Source: Streptomyces anulatus (GTDB taxonomy: Bacteria; Actinomycetota; Actinomycetes; Streptomycetales; Streptomycetaceae). From it: DNA of 64,000 nucleotides. This document shows positions 37,525 through 46,460 of the stretch, in pieces; position 1 is the first letter of the stretch; each line of letters starts with the position of its first letter. The position numbers and the translations under genes were made by a program. The notes beneath the pieces are model-generated. The model was not told where the DNA came from and did no database searches. It saw only the letters and a list, made by a program, of their open reading frames with translations. The DNA is taken from the NCBI RefSeq assembly GCF_000721175.1, contig NZ_JOEZ01000010.1, forward strand, positions 1-64,000, given 5' to 3'.

Positions 37525-38937
37525 TCAGGACGCCTCGGGGCCGTACCAGAGTGTGGTGGCGTTGCAGAACTCGCGGATGCCGTGTCCGGCGAGCTCACGG
37601 CCGTAGCCGGAGCGCTTGATCCCGCCGAAGGGCAGGGCGGGGTGCGAGGCGGTCATCCCGTTGAAGAAGACCCCGCCGGCCTCCAGGTCGCGGGCGCAGC
37701 GCTCCTGCTCGCCCGGGTCGCGGGTCCAGACGTTGGAGCTGAGGCCGAAGGGGGTGTCGTTGGCCAGGTGGATCGCCTCGTCGAGGTCGGCGACCCGGTA
37801 GAGGGTGGCGACCGGCCCGAAGGTCTCCTCGCGGTGGACGCGCATGGCGGTGGTGATGCCCGCGAGCACGGTGGGCTCGTAGAACCAGCCGTTCTCCAGG
37901 CCGCCGCCGAGCTTGTCCGGACGGCGCCCGCCGCACAGTGCCTGCGCGCCCCGCTCGACGGCGTCGTCGACGAGTTCCTCCAGGTCGGTGCGACCCTGTT
38001 CGGTGGAGAGGGGGCCGATGTCGGTGGCGTCCTCCAGCGGGTCGCCGACGGTCAGGGCGCGCATGCCCGCGGTGAAGTGCTCGGCGAACGCGTCGTAGAC
38101 GTCGGCGTGCACGATGAAGCGCTTGGCGGCGATGCAGGACTGGCCGTTGTTCTGGACGCGGGCGGTGACGGCGGTGGCGGCGGCCTTCTCCACGTCCGCC
38201 GAGGGCAGGACGAGATAGGGGTCGCTGCCGCCGAGTTCCAGGACGGTCTTCTTCACCTCGTCACCGGCGGTGGCGGCGACGGCGCGCCCGGCCGGTTCGC
38301 TGCCGGTGAGGGTGGCGGCCACGACGCGCGGGTCGCGCAGGACCGCCTCGACGGCGCCCGAGCCGATCAGCAGCGTACGGAAGCAGCCGGCGGGGAAGCC
38401 CGCGCGGTGGAAGAGGTCCTCCAGGTAGAGGGCGGTCTGCGGGACGTTCGAGGCGTGCTTGAGGAGTCCGGTGTTGCCCGCCATCAGCGCGGGGGCGGCG
38501 AAGCGCACCACCTGCCAGAGCGGGAAGTTCCACGGCATCACGGCGAGGACCACGCCGAGCGGGCGGTAGCGGACCAGCGCGCGGGAGGCGCCGGCGTCCT
38601 TCACGTCGTGGGGGTCCGGGTGCTCGTCGGCGAGCAGGCCCCCGGCGTGGGCGGCGTACCAGCGCATCGCCTTCGCGCACTTGGCCGCCTCCGCACGGGC
38701 CGCCGTGACGGGTTTGCCCATCTCGACGGTCATCGTGCGGGCGATGGTGTCGCGGTCCTCGTCGAGGAGGTCGGCGGCCCGGTTCAGCCAGGCCGCACGC
38801 TGTTCGAAGGGGGTGGTGCGGTACTGGCGGAAGGTCTCCGCGGCGGCGGTGATCCTGCGTTCGGTCTCCTCCTCGCCGAGGGCGTCGAAAGACCTGATCA
38901 GTTCGCCGTTCGCGGGATTGACCGTCGCGATGGGCAT
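37525..38937 (-). CDS. NAD(P)-dependent aldehyde dehydrogenase, succinate-semialdehyde type
   Basis: 470 aa from [17 protein letters not shown], behind AAGGAGGCCACTGCC. Catalytic Glu is in [20 protein letters not shown] and the nucleophilic Cys in [21 protein letters not shown]-site [20 protein letters not shown] and [16 protein letters not shown] are normal, and [20 protein letters not shown] is typical of the SSADH branch. GabD-like oxidation of succinate semialdehyde is the best guess; other short aldehydes are possible. It precedes phosphoketolase with a 48-nt gap, likely one transcript. Confidence 0.9.
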   Translation of the reverse strand: MPIATVNPANGELIRSFDALGEEETERRITAAAETFRQYRTTPFEQRAAWLNRAADLLDEDRDTIARTMTVEMGKPVTAARAEAAKCAKAMRWYAAHAGGLLADEHPDPHDVKDAGASRALVRYRPLGVVLAVMPWNFPLWQVVRFAAPALMAGNTGLLKHASNVPQTALYLEDLFHRAGFPAGCFRTLLIGSGAVEAVLRDPRVVAATLTGSEPAGRAVAATAGDEVKKTVLELGGSDPYLVLPSADVEKAAATAVTARVQNNGQSCIAAKRFIVHADVYDAFAEHFTAGMRALTVGDPLEDATDIGPLSTEQGRTDLEELVDDAVERGAQALCGGRRPDKLGGGLENGWFYEPTVLAGITTAMRVHREETFGPVATLYRVADLDEAIHLANDTPFGLSSNVWTRDPGEQERCARDLEAGGVFFNGMTASHPALPFGGIKRSGYGRELAGHGIREFCNATTLWYGPEAS

Positions 38938-39098
38938 GGCAGTGGCCTCCTTGCATCGGTACTCCGACCGTGCCGCGCCGCACTGGTCCGCGCAACGCGG
39001 CCCTCCCCTCCCCTGCACGTACCCGGCCGACGCGGATCATGCGTGCCGGGGGCAGCACGTTCCGCGTCGGCCGGGCGAGCGGGCCGCCTGTGGGGCGG

Positions 39099-39557
39099 TT
39101 ACACGAGCGCCGCGAGGGGGCTGCGGCGGGCGGTGCGGACGCCGGGCAGCGGGGTGTACGGGAGCAGCCCCGCGGGCTGCGGCGCCTCGGCGTAGCGGGT
39201 GAACCAGACCACTTTGCCGTCCGTGGTCCGGCAGGTGCCCCAGCTGTCACTCAGGGCCATGACCCGGCTCAGCCCGCCGCCGGCCGGCAGCAGCCGGGGC
39301 ATCCGGGCGCTGTTGTCCGCGACGGACACGGTCACGTGCCGTCCGGTCCAGCGGAGTTCGAGGACGCAGCTGTTGCCGTCGCCGACATGCCGGTGGACGT
39401 TTTCCAGGAGTTCGTCCAGGGCCCGGCACACCGGCCGGACGTGCAGGTCGAGACTCCAGTGACGAAGGTGTGCGGCGACGATCCGCCGCAGCTGGGAAAC
39501 GCGCTCAGCCGACACCTGCATTTCGACCGAGTAGTGCCGGTCGAGTGGAACGGTCAT
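39099..39557 (-). CDS. Anti-sigma-factor-like ATP-binding protein
   Basis: 152 aa, single HATPase_c domain of the SpoIIAB/RsbW type. The N box lies in ALDELLENVHRHVGDGNSCV, the G1 box in VSVADNSARMPRLLPAGGGL and the G2 region in SRVMALSDSWGTCR. G1 lacks the usual DxGxG (here DNSAR), which may weaken ATP binding. Such proteins act as anti-sigma switch kinases, abundant in streptomycetes; no sigma factor or antagonist gene adjoins it. A tandem direct repeat lies just upstream. Confidence 0.8.
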   Translation of the reverse strand: MTVPLDRHYSVEMQVSAERVSQLRRIVAAHLRHWSLDLHVRPVCRALDELLENVHRHVGDGNSCVLELRWTGRHVTVSVADNSARMPRLLPAGGGLSRVMALSDSWGTCRTTDGKVVWFTRYAEAPQPAGLLPYTPLPGVRTARRSPLAALV

Positions 39558-39589
39558 CGTCGAGGCTCCTCACCACGAGGCCCACGCGC

Positions 39590-39620
39590 TTCACCCCGTC
39601 GTACTTTCACCCCGTCGTAC
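39590..39620. repeat. Tandem direct repeat of 15 bases
   Basis: TTCACCCCGTCGTAC occurs at 39590-39604 and again at 39606-39620, period 16. It lies 33 bp before the ATG of the leftward ATP-binding gene, where an operator or core promoter would be. Confidence 0.7.
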
Positions 39621-39793
39621 GAACGACCCCCGAACACGAAGCGTGAGCGCTGATAACTTCTGGGTCACTCATTAGGGTGCGCCGCGTACGCCGGACGCGC
39701 AACAGCTGGGCCGTCCGTCCAGGTGGGAGGCGGTGCTCGGTCGCAGGAGGCAGGGCAGCAAGGTGTCCGGGTGGGGGGTTCGCGCAGCCGGGC

Positions 39794-39950
39794 CACCGCG
39801 TTCCCGATGGCGGCGGCGGTGCCGACGATCCCGATCGCGCCGATGCCCTTGGAGCCCATCGGGTCGAGGTGGCGGTCGTCCTCCTCGATCCAGTGCGCCT
39901 GGATGTCGGCCGTGTCCGCGCAGACGGGCACGCGGTAAGAGACGAGGTCC
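39794..39950 (-). pseudogene. Xanthine dehydrogenase molybdenum-subunit fragment
   Basis: Leftward translation gives DLVSYRVPVCADTADIQAHW, IEEDDRHLDPMGSKGIGAIG and IVGTAAAIGNAV, the conserved C-terminal loop of aldehyde oxidase/xanthine dehydrogenase molybdopterin subunits (GSKGIGEIG with the family Glu replaced by Ala). A stop precedes it and low-complexity sequence follows. Only about 50 residues of a 700-residue subunit survive. Confidence 0.7.
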
Positions 39951-40104
39951 GGTCACCCGGTGAGACGGCGGGTGTGGCGGGGGCGCCACGCGGCTCGGCC
40001 TCGGCCCTGGGTTCGAGACCAGCTCCCAGAGCGAGGGAATCCATGCGTACGCCTTTCGCTTCGCCGCGGGGCGGGTGACCCCGGTCGTGTTCTCGTCCGG
40101 GCCG

Positions 40105-40494
40105 TCAGCGGGTCTCCAGCCGCAGCCTGACCTCCTGCTCCTGGTCCCCGGCGGCCGTGCCGACGACGCTCACCGCGAAGGCGCCGGTGAGGTGGGTCCG
40201 CAGCCGGTCGACGGCCCAGTAGCCGCCCTGGGCGTCCACCGTGACCGGTGCGGTGAGGCGGGCCGGGGTGGCGTCGGCCCTCGGTTCGGACACGTCGACG
40301 GTGGTGACCCAGACGGTCGGGCGGGGGCCGGAGACCGGCGCGGGGGTCTCGCCCATCGGGTGGTCCGAGGCGAAGGAGGCGGCGAGCACGTCGAACACGG
40401 TTCGCGCGTCCTGGGTGTCGCAGCGGCTGAGCGAGACCACCACCTCCCGGCCCGCCGGGTGATCCTCGCCGTTCTGTTCGGGGGTGCTGTTCAC
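40105..40494 (-). CDS. Hypothetical protein
   Basis: 129 aa from a GTG preceded by GGAAGGAACCAC, a better ribosome site than exists for the longer ATG reading. The chain begins with a hydrophilic leader, then REVVVSLSRCDTQDARTVFD, VWVTTVDVSEPRADATPAR, APVTVDAQGGYWAVDRLRTH and a C-terminal DQEQEVRLRLETR. No signal peptide, membrane segment or known motif is seen. The alternating strand-rich composition suggests a small alpha/beta domain. Coding statistics look real; I cannot assign a function. Confidence 0.55.
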   Translation of the reverse strand: MNSTPEQNGEDHPAGREVVVSLSRCDTQDARTVFDVLAASFASDHPMGETPAPVSGPRPTVWVTTVDVSEPRADATPARLTAPVTVDAQGGYWAVDRLRTHLTGAFAVSVVGTAAGDQEQEVRLRLETR

Positions 40495-40587
40495 CGTGGT
40501 TCCTTCCGCTGGGGTGCCGGCCGTCGGGACCACTCCAGGCTGACCCCGTATCCGGCCGGCGGCGACACGGGAAGCGCGCGAAAGTGT

Positions 40588-41553
40588 CTAGAGCTCCCGC
40601 AGTGCGGGCAGTAGGGCTGTTCTCGCCCACTCGATGAAGGAGCGCTGGTGTTCCCCGCCCACCTGGACCAGGGCGATCTCGGTGAAGCCCGCGTCGGTGT
40701 AGGCGCGGACCGCGGCCACGAACTCCCCGACGTCCTGCCCGCACGGGATCGCGGAGGCGACGTCCTCGGGCCGGACGTGGCCGGTGGCCTGGGCGAAGGC
40801 GGCCGGGCCGGGGAGTTCGGCGTTGACCTTCCAGCCGCCCACCGACCAGCGGAACTGTTCGTGGGCGCGGGCGACCGCCGCGTCCCGGTCCCGGTCGTAG
40901 CAGACGGGGAGCTGGCCGACGCGGGGTTTGCCGGCGCCGCCGTGCCGGTCGAAGGCCTCCAGCAGAGAGCTCTTGGCCTCGGTGGCGATCACCAGGTCGG
41001 CGTGGGCTCCGGCGACCGCGCAGGAGTCCGGGCCGGAGACCGCGACGCCCACCGGGACGGGGGTCTCCGGCAGGTCCCACAGCCGGGCGTTCTCCACGTC
41101 GAAGTGGGTGCCGCGGTGGTTGAGGGTCCGCCCCTCCAGCAACTGCCGGATGATCCGCACGGACTCCTCCAGCATCTCCAGCCGTACGGGGGCCGCGGGC
41201 CAGCCACCGCCGACGACGTGCTCGTTGAGGTTCTCGCCGGAGCCGAGACCGAGCCGGAAGCGGCCCTCGGCGAGGATCTGCACCGTCGCCGCCTTCTGGG
41301 CGACGACAGCGGGGTGGTAGCGGGTGGTCGGGCAGGTCACATACGTCATCAGGCCGATGCGCGAGGTGGCCTGTGCCGCGGCGCCCAGCACCGCCCAGGC
41401 GTAGGGGGCGTGCCCCTGTTCCGCCAGCCAGGGGAAGTAGTGGTCGGAGGTGACCGAGAAGTCGAACCCGGCCTCTTCCGCCGCCATCACGTCGCCGACG
41501 AGCTCACGCGGTCCGGTCTGTTCGGTCATCATCGTGTAGCCGATTCGCACCAT
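40588..41553 (-). CDS. LLM-class F420-dependent oxidoreductase
   Basis: 321 aa luciferase-like barrel. MVRIGYTMMTEQTGPRELVG opens the fold; AAEEAGFDFSVTSDHYFPWL, IGLMTYVTCPTTRYHPAVVA (with the cis-peptide bulge region), RFRLGLGSGENLNEHVVGGG and THFDVENARLWDLPETPVPV match the FGD-like F420 subfamily. The end DAGFTEIALVQVGGEHQRSF is also typical. It would use reduced/oxidised F420 with an unknown substrate; similarity to F420-dependent glucose-6-phosphate dehydrogenase is of fold, not proof of activity. Start MVRIGYT preferred over an ATG 36 nt upstream because family homology starts there. Confidence 0.85.
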   Translation of the reverse strand: MVRIGYTMMTEQTGPRELVGDVMAAEEAGFDFSVTSDHYFPWLAEQGHAPYAWAVLGAAAQATSRIGLMTYVTCPTTRYHPAVVAQKAATVQILAEGRFRLGLGSGENLNEHVVGGGWPAAPVRLEMLEESVRIIRQLLEGRTLNHRGTHFDVENARLWDLPETPVPVGVAVSGPDSCAVAGAHADLVIATEAKSSLLEAFDRHGGAGKPRVGQLPVCYDRDRDAAVARAHEQFRWSVGGWKVNAELPGPAAFAQATGHVRPEDVASAIPCGQDVGEFVAAVRAYTDAGFTEIALVQVGGEHQRSFIEWARTALLPALREL

Positions 41554-41641
41554 GCGAAACGCGTTTCCCGGGAGATACCCATAAAACATGAATTGATGTG
41601 AACAGCAGACTGATGCCCTCCTCCCGGGGTATGCGGGTTAC

Positions 41642-41983
41642 ATGGATGTTCTGAATGGAGTCAACGCAGTCGTGGTGTCCTCCGAGGTCCCGCTGGCGGC
41701 GAGCACGGGGGCCCTCGGGATCCTCCTGCCCATCGTGGCGCTGGCCGTCGTCGCCCTGCTGATCGGCGGCTTCATCCTCAGCAAGCGCAAGCACGACGCC
41801 GAGCCACCGCCGCCCCAGCCCTATGAGCAGCCGCGGAAGCCCGAGCGGCGCACCCACATCGAGCAGCGCGACCCGCATTCCTCCGACCAGTTCCCCGTGG
41901 ACGGTCACGCCCTGACGCCGTACGAGCTCAAGGACCACGGCAACGGGCCGCTGCCGCCCGACGATGAGCGGCCTCGCGGCTGA
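41642..41983 (+). CDS. DUF6479-type single-pass membrane protein
   Basis: 113 aa. A short extracytoplasmic N-terminus precedes one membrane helix (LGILLPIVALAVVALLIGGF), then SKRKHDAEPPPPQPYEQPRK and a C-terminal RRTHIEQRDPHSSDQFPVDG with TPYELKDHG. This architecture matches the DUF6479 family of streptomycetes; its role is unknown. It is divergent from the F420-type oxidoreductase. Confidence 0.75.
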   Translation: MDVLNGVNAVVVSSEVPLAASTGALGILLPIVALAVVALLIGGFILSKRKHDAEPPPPQPYEQPRKPERRTHIEQRDPHSSDQFPVDGHALTPYELKDHGNGPLPPDDERPRG

Positions 41984-42036
41984 CCGGCCCGTACGGCGGG
42001 GGCGTCGCGCCGGCCCCCTCTGTTCAGGAGGTGGAG

Positions 42037-42526
42037 ATGGCCGGCTCGGCCGCCGACCGACGTACCCGTCTCACGGTCCTGGTGGCGCTCGCGGCCAGCC
42101 GCGTGATCGCGGCGGCCACAACCTCGGGCGGGCTGGTCTCCGGCTCCCCCGCCCTGTTGTCGGAGGCAGCCCACTCGGGCGGCCTCGCCGGGGATCGGGC
42201 TGCTGCTCGTCTACGTGGCCTTCCGGCTCGGACGGGACGCCCGTGACCAGTTGATCGGCGAGTCCGTCGATCCCGGACTGCGCCGCGATCTGGTGGGCTT
42301 CCTGATGCGCCAGCACGAGATCGACAACGTCGCCGAGCTCCTCACGATGCGGCCGGGCATGGACTCGGTGCTGGTGGCGGCCCGCATCGACCTCGTCTCC
42401 GGCATCGACAGCGAGCGGGTGGAGGAGGTCTCGATGCGCGTCCGGGCGGCGATGTCCGGCCGGTGGCCGCAGGCCGACCAGATCTTCCTCGACATCACGA
42501 ACGCCCCGCCGCGCGCCGGGCTGTGA
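42037..42526 (+). pseudogene. Cation diffusion facilitator transporter, internally deleted
   Basis: The start reads AGSAADRRTRLTVLVALAAS, VIAAATTSGGLVSGSPALLS, EAAHS, the first membrane helices of a CDF exporter. At about 42180 the frame shifts and the text jumps to GIGLLLVYVAFRLGRDARDQ, LIGESVDPGLRRDLVGFLMR and the cytoplasmic domain VEEVSMRVRAAMSGRWPQAD. About 110 residues, including helices 2-5 and the metal-binding HxxxD/DxxxD residues, are missing. A strong ribosome site (CAGGAGGTGG) survives. Nonfunctional as a transporter; the tail could still be translated from an internal start. Confidence 0.75.
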
Positions 42527-42530
42527 CCTG

Positions 42531-42571
42531 GGCGTGTCCGGCGGACCCGGCCCTGATCCGCCGGACACGCC
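42531..42571. terminator. Strong hairpin terminator
   Basis: A perfect 15-bp stem, GGCGTGTCCGGCGGA with its complement, encloses an 11-base loop directly behind the CDF remnant. No T-run, as is usual for streptomycete terminators. Confidence 0.75.
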
Positions 42572-42660
42572 ATGACCCGCGTTGCGGGACCGGGCGGGCC
42601 GGTCAAGGCTGGTTGCTGGACCGCAGCGGCCGGGCATGACGCCGCTCCCGGAAGAAGGCA

Positions 42661-43482
42661 GTGGACCACATGACCGGAAGCGATCCCCGTACGGCCTCAT
42701 CGGCGGCACCCCTGACGGGGCCGGCCGCACCGTGCTGGGTCACCCTCATGACCCGGGACCTGGCGGCCGCCGAGCGGTTCTACGCCCAGGTGCTGGGCTG
42801 GTCGTTCCGCCCCGGGCGGCTCGGGGCGGACTTCTCCGTGGCCTACCGCGGCGAGGTGCCGGTGGCCGGTGTCTTCGCCGTCTCGTCGGCGTACCACGTC
42901 GCGGTGGCCTGGACGCCGTACTTCGCGGTGGAGGACGCGAACGTGGCCGCCGCCCGGGTCCGCGAGCGCAGCGGGACCGTGGCGGTGGGGCCGCTGACGC
43001 TCGGCGCGGGGCGCGGGGTGCTGGCATCGGACCGGGACGGGGCGTCCTTCGGCCTCTGGGAGCGCTCCGAACCCTCCACCTCGCCTCCGGCCCCGGCCGA
43101 CCACGCACACGCCTGGCTGCGACTGCGGACCCGGAACGCCTTCGACGCGGCGATCTTCTACGGCGAGGTACTCGACTGGGCGAGCGGGCGGCCGGGGTGC
43201 TGCGATGTGGCATACGAGGGCGAGGAGGTCATCGTGCGGTGCGAGGGGCATCCGCTGGCCCGGATCAGCTCCGGAGCCGTGGAGGCCGCGGTCGACCCGT
43301 GGGTACGCCCGCACTGGCAGGTCCAGTTCCCGGTGACGGACCTCGCGGCGACGGTCGCCGCGGCCGGACGGCACGGCGGCGCCCTCGTCGAGGAGCGCAC
43401 CGGCTTCGGGGGCACCGAGGTCACGCTGCGGGATGCGGACGGCGCGCTGTTCGCGGTGACCAATGTGCGCAGCCCGGCCTGA
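42661..43482 (+). CDS. VOC-family protein, two glyoxalase-like domains
   Basis: 273 aa from GTG with GGAAGAAGG just before it; an ATG nine bases in (42670) is the alternative. Two vicinal-oxygen-chelate modules are seen: CWVTLMTRDLAAAERFYAQV with LGWSFRPGRLGADFSVAY, and AWLRLRTRNAFDAAIFYGEV with LDWASGRPGCCDVAYEGEEV, ending VTLRDADGALFAVTNVRSPA. The protein resembles streptomycete hydroxylase-like VOC proteins. Metal-binding positions are only partly conserved, so catalytic activity is uncertain. Confidence 0.8.
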   Translation: MDHMTGSDPRTASSAAPLTGPAAPCWVTLMTRDLAAAERFYAQVLGWSFRPGRLGADFSVAYRGEVPVAGVFAVSSAYHVAVAWTPYFAVEDANVAAARVRERSGTVAVGPLTLGAGRGVLASDRDGASFGLWERSEPSTSPPAPADHAHAWLRLRTRNAFDAAIFYGEVLDWASGRPGCCDVAYEGEEVIVRCEGHPLARISSGAVEAAVDPWVRPHWQVQFPVTDLAATVAAAGRHGGALVEERTGFGGTEVTLRDADGALFAVTNVRSPA

Positions 43483-43488
43483 CCGGCT

Positions 43489-44049
43489 CTAAGGCCTGTC
43501 GTCGCTCCCCCCGGCGGGCGGCTCTCCCCCGCCGTCCCCTTCCCCGCCCTCGTCATCGTTCCCGTCCTCGCGCCGGGCGGAGCGCCCTCGGGCCAGGGCC
43601 CACACCGGGAAGACGAACCAGCAGGCCAGGAACCACAGGGCCATCGCGCCGACCAGCCACAGGGCCAGCTGGTTGTGGAGGGCGACGCGCAGGATCAGCA
43701 GGAGCGCCGAGCACATCGTGCCGAAGAGCAGCACCAGGCCGAGAACGGTCATCCTGGACGCCCAGATGACCGTTTCGGGCTTCATCCGGCGGCCGGTGAG
43801 GAGCCGGTGGTACGACACCGGGCCGATGAGCGCCGCCGCGGTCGCCGAGCCCAGCATGACCGTGACGACGTAGATGTTCCGGTCGGTGTCCCCCAGGTCC
43901 TCGAACCGCGACTGGAAGACCACCGCGAGCAGGAAGCCGAAGAGGATCTGCACCCCGGTCTGTGCGACGCGCAGTTCCTGGAGGAGTTCGGACCACTGCC
44001 GGTCCGCCCGCTCCTCCTCAGTCTCCTGACGGCCTCTGCTGGATGTCAC
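43489..44049 (-). CDS. DUF6328 membrane protein
   Basis: 186 aa from a GTG preceded by GGAAGGGAGG. An N-terminal hydrophilic helix (ETEEERADRQWSELLQELRV) leads into four membrane helices: VQILFGFLLAVVFQSRF, IYVVTVMLGSATAAALIG, MTVLGLVLLFGTMCSALLLI and LALWLVGAMALWFLACWFVF. The tail is acidic and Gly-rich. QTGVQILFGFLL is the DUF6328 hallmark. Function unknown. It converges on the VOC gene with 6 nt between stops. Confidence 0.8.
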   Translation of the reverse strand: MTSSRGRQETEEERADRQWSELLQELRVAQTGVQILFGFLLAVVFQSRFEDLGDTDRNIYVVTVMLGSATAAALIGPVSYHRLLTGRRMKPETVIWASRMTVLGLVLLFGTMCSALLLILRVALHNQLALWLVGAMALWFLACWFVFPVWALARGRSARREDGNDDEGGEGDGGGEPPAGGSDDRP

Positions 44050-44256
44050 CTGGCCTCCCTTCCTCCTCAAGAGCCCCCGGGCTGGGGTGGCGGCGTCCCG
44101 ATTGCCGGATCTCACAGGTTCCCCGCGGTGACGGGCGTAACCCCGTGGACCGGTGCGTACGGCGTGCCTATGATCACCGCAGGGCATCGCGCGTCGGTCA
44201 CCGGCCGGGTGAGGCGTGGAGGTAGCCCGTGAGATGCCCGTTGGAGGCATTCCACC

Positions 44257-44637
44257 GTGTCAGTCGAGTTGAACCACACCATCGTCCATTGCCGGGACAA
44301 CCGCGAGTCCGCCGGATTTCTGGCGGATCTGCTGGGCCTGACGGTCGGAGATGAGTGGGGGCCGTTCATTCCGGTCGTTCTCGCGAACAGCGTCACGCTG
44401 GATTTCGCGACGGTTCCCGCCGCTTCGATCACCCCGCAGCACTACGCCTTCCTCATCTCGGAGGCGGAGTTCGACACCGCGTTCGCGAAGATCAAGGAGC
44501 TGGGAATCGACTACTACGCCGATCCCCATCAGAAGCTGCCCGGCGAGATCAACCACAACGACGGCGGTCGGGGCGTGTACTTCCCCGATCCGAGCGGTCA
44601 TGGTCTGGAGCTGATCACTCGCCCGTACGGCGGCTGA
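44257..44637 (+). CDS. VOC-family (glyoxalase/bleomycin-resistance-like) protein
   Basis: 126 aa, one complete VOC fold. LNHTIVHCRDNRESAGFLAD carries the first metal His, HYAFLISEAEFDTAFAKIKE the second, and GVYFPDPSGHGLELITRPY the Glu. A GTG start follows GGAGG by nine bases. Dioxygenase, isomerase or resistance functions are all possible in this superfamily; intact metal ligands suggest an enzyme. Confidence 0.85.
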   Translation: MSVELNHTIVHCRDNRESAGFLADLLGLTVGDEWGPFIPVVLANSVTLDFATVPAASITPQHYAFLISEAEFDTAFAKIKELGIDYYADPHQKLPGEINHNDGGRGVYFPDPSGHGLELITRPYGG

Positions 44638-44670
44638 TCACCACCGGCCGCCCCCCCTGCCTCGTCCTCG

Positions 44671-44697
44671 AGCCCGGCCGCACAACGCGGCCGGGCT
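44671..44697. terminator. Bidirectional hairpin terminator
   Basis: AGCCCGGCCGC and GCGGCCGGGCT form an 11-bp perfect stem around a 5-base ACAAC loop, between the stop of the VOC gene and the stop of the convergent acetyltransferase. Confidence 0.8.
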
Positions 44698-44722
44698 TCG
44701 GCCGTGCCGGGCCCAGCGCGCC

Positions 44723-45220
44723 TCAGCCGGTCCGCAGCAGCAACTCGGGGCGGTCCCACATCACGGCCGGCGGGTTGGCCCGGACCGTGCCGACGGGTTC
44801 GGCGCCGATGCTCCGGTAGAAGCCCTCCGCGGGCGGGTGGGAAACGATCCGGACGCCCGTGAGGCCGGCGCTCCGGGCCTCCTCACGCAGATGCGAGATG
44901 AGCAGTCGGCCGATGCCGAGCCCCTGGGCCGAGTCGGCGACGAACATCAGGTCCAGTTCCGGCGGATCGAGGAGCAGTGCGTAGAAGCCGAGGACCTGGC
45001 CCGTACCGCTGTCCGCCGCGACGAAGACCCGGTGCGTCCCGATGTAGTCCGGGCCGATCCGGTAGCCCTCGACCATCGGTGCGTACGGGCCTTCGTAGGC
45101 GCGTGATGTGCGCACCAGCCGGGTCAGCCGGCCGGCGTCGCCCGCCCCGGCCCGGCGGACCACCACGTCGGCACGGTGCGGGGCGCGCCCGCGTCGGCGT
45201 CCTGCCCTGTCCGATCCCAT
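44723..45220 (-). CDS. GNAT-family N-acetyltransferase
   Basis: 165 aa. The acetyl-CoA pyrophosphate loop is in ELDLMFVADSAQGLGIGRLL (Q-x-x-G-x-G/A), preceded by VFVAADSGTGQVLGFYALLL and followed by ARSAGLTGVRIVSHPPAEGF with YRSIGAEPVG. Substrate unknown. The N-terminal 20 residues are Arg-rich and the true start may be at VVVRRAGAGDAGRL further in. Confidence 0.82.
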   Translation of the reverse strand: MGSDRAGRRRGRAPHRADVVVRRAGAGDAGRLTRLVRTSRAYEGPYAPMVEGYRIGPDYIGTHRVFVAADSGTGQVLGFYALLLDPPELDLMFVADSAQGLGIGRLLISHLREEARSAGLTGVRIVSHPPAEGFYRSIGAEPVGTVRANPPAVMWDRPELLLRTG

Positions 45221-45251
45221 ACAGCGAGTATGACCCAGCGTGACGGCCGCT

Positions 45252-45656
45252 TCAGGCCGATCGGCGTTCCTCGCGCCAGCGGCGTACGGTCCCGTCCACG
45301 TCGAAGGGCTTCAGCTGCAGCGGCGGGCCCTCGGGAGGCATCCGGATCGCCCGCTCGATCTTCTCGTTCACCTCGGTCAGGATGCGCCGCACCTCGGCCT
45401 CGGTGCGGGCCGCGGAGACCGCGCCGGGCACATCCTCCGCCTCTTTGCGCAGGGCCAGCGCGGGCGGCAGCATCGACACGCCCTCCCGCTGCATCTTCTG
45501 CTTGATCCACCAGGCCTCGTCGTACGGGCGCTCCAGGCCGGCGATCGGCTTGCCGAAGCCCGGGAGCGCGGAGAAGTCGCCGCGCTGTTCCGCCTCGTGG
45601 ATCTGCCGGTCGACCCAGGATTCGAAACTGACTCCCGGTGGCTTGCGCTCCGTCAT
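45252..45656 (-). CDS. DUF1992 (DnaJ-like subfamily C28) protein
   Basis: 134 aa. The conserved core VSFESWVDRQIHEAEQRGDF, SALPGFGKPIAGLERPYDEA and WWIKQKMQREGVSMLPPALA is the DUF1992 / DNAJC28 conserved region, whose signature LPGxGKPI is intact. The rest is charged and helical. Function unknown; it lacks a J domain. A weak GAGGGGCACG site precedes the ATG. Confidence 0.85.
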   Translation of the reverse strand: MTERKPPGVSFESWVDRQIHEAEQRGDFSALPGFGKPIAGLERPYDEAWWIKQKMQREGVSMLPPALALRKEAEDVPGAVSAARTEAEVRRILTEVNEKIERAIRMPPEGPPLQLKPFDVDGTVRRWREERRSA

Positions 45657-45881
45657 CGCGTGCCCCTCCGACCTGCCGCCGATCCGACTCCTTGACCCTA
45701 CCCAACCCAGAACGCCGCGCGGAGCCTTCCGCCGCCGGGCGGCTGCCTCGAACCGGGATCCGGGGGTACACGAACTCCTGCACACCGTTCGGCGATCGAC
45801 GCCGGGCCCGGACCGAAAGGGGTTGACCACTGTGCGACAGCAGATCTACGTACCGGCCGATGAGCGTTGGGGGCGGTAGCC

Positions 45882-46460
45882 ATGACGACAGCGATCATCA
45901 TCATCGCCGTGGTCGCCGTGGTGGCCATCGCCGCGTTCTTCCTGCTCCGTGGACGCCTCGCCGGCGGCCGGGGACTGCGCAGCCGCTTCGGACCGGAGTA
46001 CGAGCGCGTGGTCGCCCGGCACAACGGCGACACCACGGCGGCCGAGCAGGAGCTCCGCGATCGGGTGAAGCGACACGGGCACCTGGAGGAGCGCCCGCTG
46101 ACCGACGGGGCCCGCGCGGGTTACGCCGCCCGCTGGGCGAGCGTCCAGGAACTGTTCGTCGAATCGCCGGAGCGGGCGCTCACCGAAGCCGACGCGCTGC
46201 TGGCCGACCTGTCGCGCGAGCGCGGCTTCCCGGCCGGCGAGGACTTCGAGGACCGTACGGACGCGCTCTCCGTCCACCACGCCACGCACGTCGAGGGCTA
46301 CCGCCGGGTGCACACCGCGCGGCGTGGGGAGGCGAGCACCGAGGAGATGCGCGAGGCCCTGATCGAGGCCCGCGGGCTCTTCGACGCCCTCCTCGCGGAC
46401 GGCCCGTCGGGGCATGAGCACGGCAACCGGCACCTGGTGAAGGGACGCGGCACATCATGA
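45882..46460 (+). CDS. Membrane-anchored hypothetical protein
   Basis: 192 aa. One N-terminal membrane helix (IIIIAVVAVVAIAAFFLLRG) is followed by a soluble helical domain: LRSRFGPEYERVVARHNGDT, AAEQELRDRVKRHGHLEERP, WASVQELFVESPERALTEAD and EEMREALIEARGLFDALLAD. FGPEYERVV and the A-x-W-x-x-VQxxFVxxP pattern recur in many bacterial membrane proteins of unknown role. Its stop overlaps the next start by 4 nt, so the two products are coupled and probably work together. Confidence 0.75.
   Translation: MTTAIIIIAVVAVVAIAAFFLLRGRLAGGRGLRSRFGPEYERVVARHNGDTTAAEQELRDRVKRHGHLEERPLTDGARAGYAARWASVQELFVESPERALTEADALLADLSRERGFPAGEDFEDRTDALSVHHATHVEGYRRVHTARRGEASTEEMREALIEARGLFDALLADGPSGHEHGNRHLVKGRGTS

Noticed and set aside
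39960..40044. Small leftward ORF starting MDSLALGAGLEPR
   Set aside because: Weak ribosome site, no recognisable family, and it runs into the xanthine dehydrogenase remnant in another frame.
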